DNA of 64,000 nucleotides, taken from the NCBI RefSeq assembly GCF_963678975.1, contig NC_089281.1:4737277-4801276 (forward strand), in the 5' to 3' direction. The DNA comes from Dysidea avara. Lineage: Eukaryota > Porifera > Demospongiae > Dictyoceratida > Dysideidae. Every line of letters starts with the position of its first letter. Position 1 is the first letter of the stretch. Made by a program: the position numbers and the translations under genes. This document shows positions 46,001-58,100 of this stretch, in pieces. Under the pieces are notes generated by a model. The model made no database searches. It saw nothing but the letters and a program-made list of their open reading frames with translations, and was not told the origin of the DNA.

Positions 46001-49000
46001 TCGGTGGGTGAATAGGTTAACTATTAAACCTCAAACCTGTTGTAGTTTGAAAGAAATTGAGCTAAAAACCAGGAAGATACAACGAAAAAACCAACAGTGT
46101 GTAACAATTATGCAATCGAGATTAGCTAATAAAAAACCACTGCTTGCCACGCCTACCAGATAAACCGCTTAGGCTAATGCTTTGAAAATTGCTATACAGA
46201 TGGAGTAATTATCTTAGAAAGGCTCTTCAATGGTGTAGAAGAATCAGACTTAAAGCCACGGAGTTATAACACGAAATCCAACTTGGTGTAGCAAGTGCGA
46301 GATCGAGATACTCTAATAGAGCAGTCATCCTAATAGAGCAATCACCCTGAAGAGAATTCAAGAGATCAGCTAGAAACAAGTAAGCTGTATAGAGATCAGC
46401 TACAAACAAGTCACCCTGTAGAGAGATCAGCCACAAACAATTCACCCTGTAGAGAGATCAGCTAGAAGTAGGGAGTTCATGCAACTATGGAAAGAGATAG
46501 TTCAGCTAGAAGAAATCACCTTGTAGAGTTCAGCTACAAAGAAATCGCCCTGTAGAGAGATCAATAGAAGAAGTTACCTTGCAGAGAGTTCAGCTACAAA
46601 GAAACCATCATGTAGAGAGATCAACTACAAACAAATCTCCCTGTAGAGAGATCAGCTAGAAGAAGTTACCTTGTAGAGAGTTCAGCTAAAAAGAAACCTT
46701 CACGTAGAGAGTTCAGCTGCAAACAAATCACCTATAGAGAGATCAGCTAGAAGAAGTTTCCTTGTAGAGAGTTCAGCTACAAACAAATCACCCTGTAGAA
46801 AGATCAGCTAGAAGAAGTCACCTTGTAAAGAGTTCAGCTACAAACAAATCACCCTGTAGAAAGATCAGCTAGAAGAAGTTACCTTGTAGAGAGTTCAGTT
46901 ACAAAGAGACCACCATGTAGAGAATTCAGCTACAAACAAATCGCCCTGTAGAGATATCAATAGAAGAAGTTACCTTGCAGAGAGTTCAGCTACAAATAAA
47001 CCATCATGCAGAGAGATCAGCTACAAACAAATTTCCCTGTAGAGAGTTCAGCTAGAAGAAGTTACCTTGTAGAGGGTTCAGCTACAAAGAAACCATTCTG
47101 TAAAGAGCTCAGCTGCAAACAAATCACCTGTACAGAATTTAGCTACAAACAAATCACCCTGTAGAAAGATCAGCTAGAAGAAATTACCTTGTAGAGAGTT
47201 CAGCTGCAAAGAAATCACCCTGTAAAAAATTCAGCCACAAACAAATTGCCCTGTAGAAAGATCAGTTAGAAGAAGTCACCTTGTAGAGAGTTCAGCTACA
47301 AAGAAACCATTCTGTAAAGAGCTCAGCTGCAAACAAATCACCTGTACAGAATTCAGCTACAAACAAATCACCCTGTAGAAAGGTCAGCTAGAAGAAGTTA
47401 CCTTGTAGATAGTTCAGCTACAAACAAATCACCCTGTAGAGAGATCAGCTAGAAGAAGTTACCTTGTAGATCGTTCAGCTACAAACAATTCACCCTGTAG
47501 AGAGAGCAGCTAGAAAAAGTCACCTTGTAGAGTGTTCAGTTACAAAGAAACCACCATGGAGAGTTATGTGATAAATATGTAACTGTATTATATATATAAT
47601 TTGTACATTTACTGATAAAATATCTAAAGTACATCTGCTTCATCTTTTCTTCTTCCTGTGGTAAAGAAAAAATATAGGTTTAAAAAGTCCCAAAGCCGGC
47701 CTATCTTTAGGGTATGCAAATACAAACAGAAGTGAAATCTAATCCAAAACAGCCAAGCTGTAAAAAAAGTGTGCGGCCCTCAAAAGGGCTATAGTGAAAA
47801 AAGATGTGAAATCCAAGGTGGCGGCCAAGAAATGGCTGTGATGGTAGGTCAATGGTAAAAATTTTAATAATGACAATTCAGGTGAATTTTGGTGCCGTTT
47901 GGTCAATTGGCACAAAATTCACTTGAATTGTCGTTATTAAAATTTTTACCATTAACCTACCATCACAGCCATTTCTTGGCCGCCACCTTGGATTTCACAT
48001 ATTTTTTCACCATAGCCTTTTTGAGGGCCGCACACTTTTTTTTACAGCTTGGCTGTTTTGGATTAGGTAATATAAAACAAGCAAGTTAGTGTATCGTACA
48101 ACACTTTATATAGACCTTTTGTTGGCAATAAACCAGAGAATGATATCACTAAACTACATTTCTAGTATAGTCTCCACTCAATGGTAGTGAAATAGCCAGC
48201 AAACACTTTAACTGGTGCCGGTCATTGATTACTGATTATCATCTTACAGTAGCTAAATGTTAAAAATGGACAGTATAGTCAATAAGACTTTTTGATTTGT
48301 GAACACTTTTAAATCTGTATAAGACCCCTTGTTATAACAACTAAGGATTAATTATATACTGAAGCTTTCTTGTAAGACTATATAAAGCTCTCTCATTTTT
48401 AAACCTTGAAAATATGATGGCTTTACTTTAGATGACTCTAATGAACCAGAAAAGGAGTTGGTCATGAGGAACATTAGACTGGAGATGTTGAACCTCACAG
48501 CACTAATACCGGTGCTCAACAAACACCACTTACTCACCCTGGATGATAACTATGTATTGTTGAACTACTTGGTGTCCCCAATGGAGAGGGCTAATGCTTT
48601 AGTTTACCAGATTCTTCCTAGTAAAGGACCAGGTGTCTTTAAGCAGTTTATAATATGCTTGCAGGAAGAAACTGAACACATAGGACATCAGGAATTAGCA
48701 AGAATGCTAACTCCTCCAGCAAAGCGTAAGTGTAACTTATTCCTGTAAGGAACTTCTGTTGTTTACTGTATACTGTGGTACATGCAAACTATGATGCCAC
48801 ATGTGTGATGCATATTTTAGTACGTGTAGACAATATCCTCTTAGAGTTTTTGACTGTTCTATTAGAGTATCTTGATTAGTTATGAAATTATATTTCCCTC
48901 TAAATGCTATCCCACTAGGGGATCTGTGAGAAGGCTAAGCCAGTTAATACAGGGAGTTAGAAGTGGATGACATCTTTTTTTAAGCTGGAAAAGGCTGCAG

Positions 49001-49373
49001 GGAGGATGCTTCATGTCCCTTTCTATACTAGATGAAGTCTGCTTTGTATAGTGCCAAGGTTACATATCACTTAGCAGTAACTTGAGCAGAGTTGGGAAAG
49101 GTAGGGGGAGTAGGGGCATTCGCCCCAAATGCCTTATCCTGAATCTGCATATGTATATAATAATATTTATTTATACACATCACTTTCATACAATTTATTA
49201 TATTTGTACAATTTATACAGTACATTTACCAGGTATACAGGTGAATGTCGTTAGTTTATCTAGCAATTCACCTACCAATTAGTGACACTCATAAAAATAA
49301 TTTTACCATACGTAGAATTTCTTGACATACATATTTTTACCTTATAGCAAAGATGATGGAAACAACTGTATAA
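40038..49373 (+). CDS. 7TM-ZU5-UPA-like-Death-CARD receptor, gene 2
   Basis: Paralogue of gene 1 with the same ten-exon plan and phases, 1,072 codons: 40038-41556, 41826-42409, 42459-42605, 43293-43506, 43575-43646, 43702-43758, 43863-44131, 44464-44500, 48432-48725, 49348-49373 (TAA). Exon 1 holds an ectodomain with NMT and NCT sequons, seven helices (about 67-97, 108-132, 147-173, 182-203, 207-235, 258-287, 299-321) and a tail to 506. Shared 7TM landmarks with gene 1 are IGN..WGT, YCVWSFT, S.SG.ALIV, and C.ENAQG.R before helix 7. ZU5, UPA-like, Death and CARD exons are close to identical to gene 1, and introns 4 and 5 are recognisably homologous. The micro-exon differs (SKDQCLSSSVFN). Intron 8 is 3.9 kb and contains a minisatellite and a fold-back. 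Two independently intact copies make it unlikely that the 7TM-to-ZU5 join is a model error. Confidence 0.83.
44501..46290. other. Intron 8 of gene 2, first part, with unidentified GC-richer insert
   Basis: 44501-45480 is plain AT-rich intron. 45490-46200 changes composition: it is CpG-richer and carries reading-frame-like text (for example GGVTKAHLGTNFGW-type and CHAYRVNRVWEEAENRWVN around 45837-46040) without a conserved domain I recognise. It may be an old mobile-element insertion. The 45837-46163 frame is not called as a gene. Confidence 0.4.
46290..47565. repeat. Minisatellite with 61-bp higher-order unit in intron 8 of gene 2
   Basis: About 1.27 kb of tandem units made of two alternating half-units of about 30 bp: AGATCAGCTAGAAGAAGTTA+CCTTGTAGAG and AGTTCAGCTACAAACAAATC+ACCCTGTAGAG. 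Copies vary by point changes and a few half-unit losses. The left edge grades into AATAGAGCAGTCATCCTAAT-type text. Confidence 0.92.
47739..48066. repeat. Near-perfect fold-back with ~150-bp arms in intron 8 of gene 2
   Basis: The left arm (47739-47898; CTAATCCAAAACAGCCAAGC..) is inverted at 47917-48066 (..GCTTGGCTGTTTTGGATTAG) with very few mismatches and a spacer of about 20 bp. The transcript would form a very long hairpin. Non-coding. Confidence 0.9.
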
Positions 49374-50254
49374 CTCCTGTTATGGAATTTGCGTATCACT
49401 TTGTCACCATGCAGATGCATTTTGTGTTCTACTAGAATGCTATATATTGTGTGTATTGGAATCTGTATATAATACACAAGCACTGGTACCTGCCCTGTAG
49501 TGTATGACATACCCTATGGTGTATGTTACGCATTATTAGTTTTAATAATAATACAGTACTGGAAAGCTAGTAGTAAAAATCAGTGCCATTTACATGTTTA
49601 AATCAATTATCAATAGTTATGTAGTGTGTATTATGTGTGGCACCAAACTTCATACCTTTATACCATCATGTAGTGAAAGCACATTAGCAGGGTTAAGGAA
49701 ATGTTAAAGCGCATGTATAAGGTAAAGCAATTACACACACAATTGTGTAAACTACCCAGTAATACCTAGCTGTGCTATTGTGCAGATTATTATGAAGTTG
49801 CACCTATCCTGTCATGTATTTCAGTTTTAGAAATCACATTGCATTGGGCACCATCATCTATTATGAACTTTGTTCTTTGGTTATTTTAGAGAGATTGTTA
49901 TTTGCCACTCTTAATTTGGTGTTGTGAATATTCTGATGTGCACCAATGAATATATCTGAGGTTTCATTGCTGTTGTCCATATGTATGTGCAGTGAAGTGG
50001 TCACAATTTTGTATGACATATGCATTCACATCTGCAGAATTTTGTGCTGAAAACTGGGCATATTTTTTTGCATGCCTGCTATGCCAGTTTCCATATCAGT
50101 CACACAATTGCTTGTCTTCTGCATGCTGTGTATGTCTGTTGGGTGTTTGTAGCAAATGATTTCATTTGTGTAGTCACATGTGTAGTCGCATGTGGCTTCT
50201 GCATTATATCAATAACATCAGTCTCCTTTAATAATCTGCTGCTGATTTTGGCAT

Positions 50255-50573
50255 ATCTGATATGGCAAACTATTCTATTGCAAATTAATTAATTAATTAA
50301 GTTATCCTTGAGGTTGCAAGATTCACATCTCTGAGTTTTTTCCTGAGATCAGTGATGTATTGGTCAATGGTTTCATTATCATGCTGATTGCATGCATTTA
50401 AACATGTCTTTTCCCATTTGTTCTCTAGACAAAGCAAGCTTTGAACTTTTGCTAAGAGTTATTGCTTATTTATATCTGATATGTGGCAAACTATTCTGTT
50501 ACAAATCAATTAAGTTACCCTTGAGGTCATGAGATTCATATCTCTGAACTTTCTTCCTGAGATCAGTGATTTA
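50255..50573. repeat. Direct duplication of ~100 bp
   Basis: The text TATGGCAAACTATTCTATTG, then AAGTTATCCTTGAGG..AGATTCACATCTCTGA..TTCCTGAGATCAGTGAT (50255-50352), recurs at 50475-50573 with about ten differences and is separated by unrelated sequence. Confidence 0.75.
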
Positions 50574-53349
50574 TTAACTCAAGAGTTATTGTTTTCAACT
50601 CTGCAACTTTTCAAGGGAAGCTATATAGGAGGATTACTGCCTTAGATTTTCTCTCTATGGACAAATGAGCTTCAGTGCTTCAGTTGTCCAAGTACATTCT
50701 CGCAAGCATATGCATGGTACACTACAGCATACATGTCATCATCAAATTACACATGCATGGCAAGCTATATATATGGCTACATTCTACAGGAATACATTGG
50801 TTATATAGCAATACAAACTACATTGTATAAGCTAATACATTTTGTAGATGTAAAACTCAGTTGTTAAAGTTGGGTAGCCTAGTTTGGCAACTACACTTGG
50901 TACCCTGAACCATTATAGTTGCAGTGATTGATTACCAGTACTAGAGTACAAGAAAGCTCCAGGACTGACAGTTTGGTATAATTTTTAATTTAAAATATTC
51001 TGCCACTGAAAAGGATAGTTTTCCCAAACCATTGGAATCTCCCCTGGCTATGCCCTTGAATTCGTGCAAGTAAATGGGTCATGGACATGGAGTATAACAC
51101 AGGAAGGAAGGCTACGCAGTTTTTGTCCCTGAAGAGTTAACAGATTTTCCAGTAGTAGTTCAGTGGTAAAATAGTAACAAGAAGGTAAACAAGATGGCAT
51201 AATATCAAAGTACTCTTATCAAAACATTATGACTTCATATTTACTAGTGGACTTATACCTCTTCCAATTGATTTCTACAGCTTCTTTGTAATTGGGTGGG
51301 CTTTTTAAAGTGGTGAGTGTTTTATTAGGATTTGGGTAAATAAATTATAGGCAATCTCTATTATGAATCACTACTGCGGTGCTGCTATACATTTTTATTT
51401 AAATATATGCAGCTCAATGGTAGTAAATTACTTTTTCTTCTTGGCGTACAAATCAATCAAGTCTGAAATTACAAGCTTTTGCTCTCGGTAGTGTAGATTC
51501 ATCTTTTTTCAACAAAAAAAAGCTATTCCTCTGTGAGCAAAACTTACCTAAAACTATTGGTAGTTTGATTGGTGAGGTAGATTTCTTGTTACTGCATCAT
51601 TTTATCACAGTTTTTGGTCTTCAACAACAGATTTTCATCAAATGAATGATAGCCAAAACTTCCTCATATCATGGTAGTAGTCATCTGTTGACAAAGAAGC
51701 TCACTAAGAAGTCACATAGCTACAAGAACCTAATGGCCACCTGAACCTTAGCATAACTGTCATGTGACCATTGTCTCAACTGATTCCCAATCAGTTTGTA
51801 CAAATAGACCACAACACTCAAAGTTAGCTACTCATTTTAAAAATGATTACAGGGGCATGTCATACATACATACCTAAAAAATGAAGTATAATGGACCACA
51901 TTGTTTTCAGTCATACATGCCCATGACCTCCTTTGTTTCATTGCTTTTATTCTTATGATCTTTATGTACTCAATTGCAAAATTTCTAATTTGTCTTTATA
52001 CACTTGTGATAGTAAGAGATAGTAACTACCCTATACCAAAAAAGAGACCATGTTATCCTTAAACATAATAAACTCTTATATAGCTAACATAATTTTGAGC
52101 TATACTGTAAACACATCAACTATTTTTGATCAATGGTGTCAATAATAAAGAGACAAATTACATCATTACATTTAAAGGTTTCTGATGACAGAAAGTTTTG
52201 CATAATATTTTGTAACTTTTTATTTCTGATTGCAATGCATTTTGTGACCATTCAACCATGTAAAAACTCCAGACACATAACATAGCCAGTGATCTACATA
52301 ATTATGTATAATGGCCATGAACATAGCTACCAAAGTAAACATTAGTTATTTTGACTCCAATATTACTCTTTCAAGATTTTATCAAGAAGCTGATATAGCT
52401 AACTGCATGTACCAATGTCTAGGTTGTCATTTTTAATAAACATAGTAGTGTCATACTGCAGTAAACTGTCTGCTCAAAATAGTGTAAGAAAGATTACTAA
52501 TCAGGTTGACTAACTGTGTGTTGTAAAGAATTTTAAGAAAAATGACACCAAAGAATTGTAATAGGCAATTTTTCAGCTGCACATGATTAACACTGGTATC
52601 TGCCCAATCGTATAGATAGTTTCTACTGCTAAAAATTGGCCATAAACATTATAATATCCAAAGTGTCACTATCCAGATATGTATAGGAATCTGATAATGG
52701 CATAATATAATTCTCATTAATCATTTCTGGAAAACAACGCAGCCTTCTCACAGGTCCCTAGTGGGATATCATTCAGAGAACACGTAAGCTTGGTAAAATC
52801 TGGCCACTACTTTGTAGACTGACCACTCGTGATAAGTTAATTATAGGTATTTATAAACGCACAAATATCGAGAGTGCTACAATCATAGCTAACACAATGC
52901 ATATTTCAAGATCAGTATAGGTTGTTTGGGTTCCATTTATCACATTGTAAAGCTGTAAGGATGCAGTACAACACAATTAAATCTCTATTTGTAGAAACAA
53001 AAATTAGCTATACTTAGTGTGAGAAGCCCAATGGTATGCAAAACATGCCAGGGACATTCAGGGGGTAAAAGTTGGAGTTGAATCCGAGAGCGGTTTCAGC
53101 AGTTATGGTCACAGGCCTTCCATGCATTCTTTTTGTAGTGATAGCTTAATATTGCCAATAATAGAAATGTGCCACAAATTAGTTCCTTAATTGGTAAAGA
53201 ATTTAGTGAAGTGGTTCAAATGATATGCTGGCAATGCTGCAAAATACATCCCACAACGCTATGCATTATGAACCACTTTGAACAAAGATGACTTTTGACC
53301 TTGTCAAGTCCAATATTTCACTGTAGAGGAGATCTAACAAACATTGTAC

Positions 53350-54330
53350 CATCAGCATCAAATCAATCCAGTATCTCTGGCACAGTTCCCCACCAGATCT
53401 AGAGATTACTGAACAATTTAGGTTACATTCTCAGTACCTGGATATCCCAAAGGTCTCCGCAAAGAGACATTTATGATAACTACTCAGAGTTTCTACCTGT
53501 TGAATTTGGTGTCCCCAGGGAACAGTCCTGGGCCCTATATATCAATTATATCAGTATATTTCACTAAGGTTGTTTCCTGATGATTTTACAGAATAAACAA
53601 ATCTGATGAAGATAACCAAATCCTGCAATCTGACTATACTTTTCTGGTCACAAACCTGGTAAATACGCATAAAGCCAAGTGTGTAACTTACCACTTCAAT
53701 GCAGCAGGTCACCAACACCATGTATCCTTATTTACCTACCAACTCAATGGTCATTTTTTAACATACATATAGCTAGTTAAGTAACTTATTCATTTAATAA
53801 TCTACGATGCTAAATTTAATTAAGTGCAACCTTCATCAGTGCTCTGAAGATGTCAAGTCCATAGCATACAGAAGCCTAGTATATACATCCAATCATCCCT
53901 GATATCGGACCCATAGCTACTTGGACAAGGGCATGCATTCAAATCTTGGAGAAGGTATACAAATGAGGGCTGCCCGCTGGGTTTTGTATTATTATAATTG
54001 GACTAGCAGTGTAACTGTGCATGCCATGCTAGGATGATCAACTTTAGCCTAACGTTGTCACTTTGCCAGACTCTCAACATTTTACACCTGTCTGCCACAC
54101 AAATATCTTCATACTATAATCTCACCACTAACCTTCTCACTATATAGCTACATTGTCCTTTCAGAACTAATTTCTACATGTATAGCTTCTATCCCAAAAC
54201 AGTCCATGACTGTCCGGCTCAGTGACAATTTTCAAAGAGATATCCAATCATGAAGTCTCTACTTACCTGTCCTTTATTGTATATACTTGTGCTTGCTAAA
54301 TTATGAATATGTCATATTGTACTAACTACA
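53350..54330 (+). pseudogene. Heavily decayed non-LTR reverse transcriptase
   Basis: Fragments in several frames follow RT order: GVPQGTVLGP-like text at 53510-53540 (needs a one-base shift), RLFPDDFTE (53565-53595), SIAYRSLVYTSNHP (53860-53905), and MRAARWVLYYYNWTSSVT followed by a MLG motif (53965-54035). There are many stops. It is the most eroded of the LINE copies here. Confidence 0.7.
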
Positions 54331-54369
54331 TTTCTTGGACTGTGCCCCTGGGTAGCTATTTCCAGCACC

Positions 54370-54850
54370 TTGCTGATTATTGATTGGTTGATTATTGATT
54401 TAACCTCACGGTAATCGGCACAGCTGTTCTTCCTTACTGAAGTGAGTACACACACATACGTAGCTACACATTACAAAACCAACAAAGGAATAAGACAATT
54501 ACAACTACAAAGAAAACAAAACTAAACAAGACATTCACATAAGCTGATTACAAAGTACAACTAGTGTCACTGTGACAACTACTACTCATATAACACCAAA
54601 TGATAATAAATAGTGGCTGGGAGTCGGAAGATGAAAAAAGGTCGTTTGGCAATTTATTCCACCAATGTGACACAATGTGTTGAAACAGTGTTTTAGTGGA
54701 GGCTAAATTACAAAAGTCCGGTGGAATAAATCTGGATGAACATCTTGTTTATACGTAGCAATGATTTTGAAAGTGATGGATTGAGTAAACTATTATTTCT
54801 ATTAGTGTAGATGTTATTCGTGGCACTCACTAAAGATGGAACAGATCTGC
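54370..54850. repeat. Dispersed retroelement-type repeat
   Basis: Begins with (GATT)-rich sequence then TTTAACCTCACGGTAATCGG..CAGCTGTTCTTCCTTACTGAAG, related to 18105-18200, and continues with text about accessory ORF remnants (AATTTATTCCACCAATGTGAC). Probably an inverted 3' LINE end. Boundaries are approximate. Confidence 0.45.
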
Positions 54851-55159
54851 TGTACCCAGTATCCAAGTCAAAATTCATTCAGCCTTTCAAACAGTCTAGC
54901 TAATTCAGCTGATTAGGACTAGCTATATAAAACACTGCAAAAATCATTTCAGTTGTTATGACATGCACTGACTAACATGAACTCATTGGAAGCCACATGC
55001 GTGTTTAATTAACTTTGCCAGCTACCAGTATCCCATAATTGTACTCTCTAGTCGCTGAGGTGGCTAATGATTACTGTTATCTCTATGGAAACAATGTACT
55101 GATTACGATGTCACGTGCGTGTTTTGCAGAAACTCAAAGTTCAGGCCAAGGGATTCACC

Positions 55160-58100
55160 ATGTTAGCAATCGCCTTGGTTATATTGTTGCTGACTGTACC
55201 GATGAGTTCTGCTAGAGGTACACGTACGTGAGTGTTATACACAGTTATTTTATCTGTATGCCTTCTACAACGAGAAGTTGTTGTCACGCACAGCATGGGG
55301 GACCCCCATGACGTTGTTCTACGCTATTTGCACTAACAGAGACCACAGATCGTGTAGTCTAAACACTGAATGCATTGCTACTATGTTGTCCTAATAGCTT
55401 GTAGTAAAATAGCTAGCTAGCTAACTACATGTTTTTTGAACAAAAATATAGCTAGCTAATCACGGTGACCGCAGCTACGTAGCTACCGCAAGAGTGTAGG
55501 TAAAGAACAACTTACTGAACGTGACACCATGGGTACCTATGGTCTTCTGGATACTAGGGACAGGCTATTGGTGATATCTATTTATACAGAGGCATTATTA
55601 TTTAGTTAGCTAACCCGTTACAATAATTTCATGTAGCCGCTATAGTTAGCCGATACCACTAGGAGTTGCCGCCTTTTATGCATGCTTAGCCATCCTTTAA
55701 CATTTGTCAAATTGGAGAGACCTGCTTATTTCATCAAAATTAGCTGTACACTTGCTTCAGTTTAACGACTAACTATCAGCAAATTTGAACTATATTATTC
55801 ATATCAGTCTTGTAGCAAATTTGTACCTTCAGGTAATATCTGTAGTAATGTGTATTCTTTGGTAGCACAAAGAAATTCAATGATCAAAGAAGTCATAATC
55901 ACTTCCTTAGTTTAAAGGTCACCATGTGCAGATAACAGATTATAGGTCATTGTAAAATGCCATGCAATAATAACAGCTATATAGTTTACTTATCAGTTAT
56001 CATAATGTACTTGTGGTGCAATTGTGTAGATGGACCACTGAATGTGACTATTAGTACTGATCCTCCACTTCATAATATGTTTTGTAAGAATGAGACAGTG
56101 ATCCTAATATGCACTGCCTCTGATGGTGCCACTCAACCAAACTACCAGTGGTCTACTGATAACCTTAGCATTGCAGGGCAAACCAGTAAAATTGTGGTAT
56201 ATGCTGCCCTTGAGCCAGTTGAATATCACTGTAAAGTAAGTGATGAAACTACTGGAAAACAGGGACAAGCTAGTATTACTATAGTTGTTGATGGTGAGTT
56301 AAGTAGCTACAGTTTTCATAGCTATAGATGCCAGTAAATGTATTCTTGAAGTGCCACGTTTACATCCACTAGTCATAATATCAATCCCTGCATTATGTAT
56401 TTTGTTATCAAAGTGCATGGTTACCATATCAATACTCCAACAAAGCAATCACATTATGAAGTTTAATATTTGCTACTGCAAAATTGTTATATCATTACCA
56501 TATGTGCATAAATGAAACTTTAGTGCTTCATAAGTACTCACATTAAAAGATACGTATCAGTTGAAAGACATAAACTTGCAGTATACCTACTATAGCTAAG
56601 GTGTCACAGTTATATAATAACAGTTATCTCCCATCAGATCTTCTAAATCAAACCCAGTATTATGCATTTTATCTATCATGAATGTCCGTGCTTTAAGTAA
56701 GTACAATGGTTATTGTTTCTTAAATTGCTGCAGTTCACTTAATCTCATGAAAAAGGTAGCAGTGACAAACTGTAAATTTACAGCAGCAATTTACATTTGA
56801 CCTTTATGGCAGCTTCTGCTGGACTACATGTATAGCTTACAACATGTGATGGTCATCATGCTTATCTGCACATGTTAGACTGTAAATTATGAGTACAAAG
56901 AGAGTGAGAGGAGGGACCTGAAGTGCTGAAGTAGACATGTTTGGTTGATGCTTACACATACTATAATGATAATTAGTGTGCTTTGTTGCTAGGAAACAGT
57001 GTGAGTTACAACCCTAAGGCCTGAGATGTGACTGTGAATACTTTTAAATAGCCATACCACTCCCATCTGATGTAAACACAGCTGTTAGTAGACCAGCAGT
57101 TGCCTTTATGTTTGTTGTACAGTTTTGTAGCAGTAAGCAGTATGACTTGCTTAGCCATAAAAGTCATGCTCATTCAAGTGGACTTTATCTGTTACAAAAT
57201 ACTCAGTGTGTCCTTAGAAGATTGCTTTATGTACAACTTGTCTCTAAATGTCGCAATGATATCAAAATTGGTGAAATGCTTTTCGTTTTAGTCCAAAAAC
57301 CTTAACATTTTGACTTATGTGAATGAGACCTTGCAAAGTGTCAATGTAATCCATTTATGTGACTGGAAAACCAGTCTTATCATAAGTTGCCAGTGGAAGT
57401 AGGTTAGATTTTTTTGCCACAAACACAAACTACATGGATCAGTATACACTATCAAATTTCACTGTCAAAATCAGCTGGGCTCTAGTGGTCTGCTTTTGCT
57501 GGCAGCTTTTTTCAAACACACAGTGGCAAGTTTTATGAGTGGTCTGGGGCATTAATAAAGCTCTTGGTACCTGGAGATGGCAACATGTGGCTGTACAGCT
57601 CCGTGATGTTGAATAAGATCTATACTGCAGGTAGTTAGGATCTCTCAGTCTCAATGCATATGTGCATTGAAACAATCTTCAGTAGTTGCTTTCTGTTTAA
57701 ATAAGATGGAATTGTTGCAGTTTGCATATTAGCATCCTGTGCCAACCTCACAATACCTTTATGGTGCCTTGGTGGGTATAACCAAGCCCAAAAGTACCTT
57801 CAGTGTGACCTGAAACACTTGAGGTTGCTATAAACTTAAAAAATATTATTTAGTGGAATTTTCTAGCTGATTGCCTGACTGCCTGACTGATTGACTGACT
57901 GACTGACTGACTGACTGACTGACTGACTGACTGACTGACTGGCTGGCTGACTGACTGACTGACTGACTGACTGACTGACTGACTGACTGACTGACTGACT
58001 GACTGACTGACTGACTGACTGACTGACTGACTGACTGACTGACTGACTGACTGACTGACTGACTGACTGACTGACTGATGCCTTCAGACAAACGTAACAT

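Larger units (their letters stand above)
49374..55159. other. Intergenic region between receptor genes 2 and 3
   Basis: No gene is supported. Contents: a direct duplication of about 100 bp (50255-50352 and 50475-50573), an R1 copy at about 51880-52000, a LINE remnant (53350-54330) and a retroelement-type repeat (54370-54850). The rest is AT-rich with nothing recognisable. Confidence 0.6.

Noticed and set aside
45837-46163. 108-codon plus-strand frame in gene 2 intron 8
   Set aside because: It sits in a compositionally odd insert but shows no known domain; kept only as an unexplained stretch.
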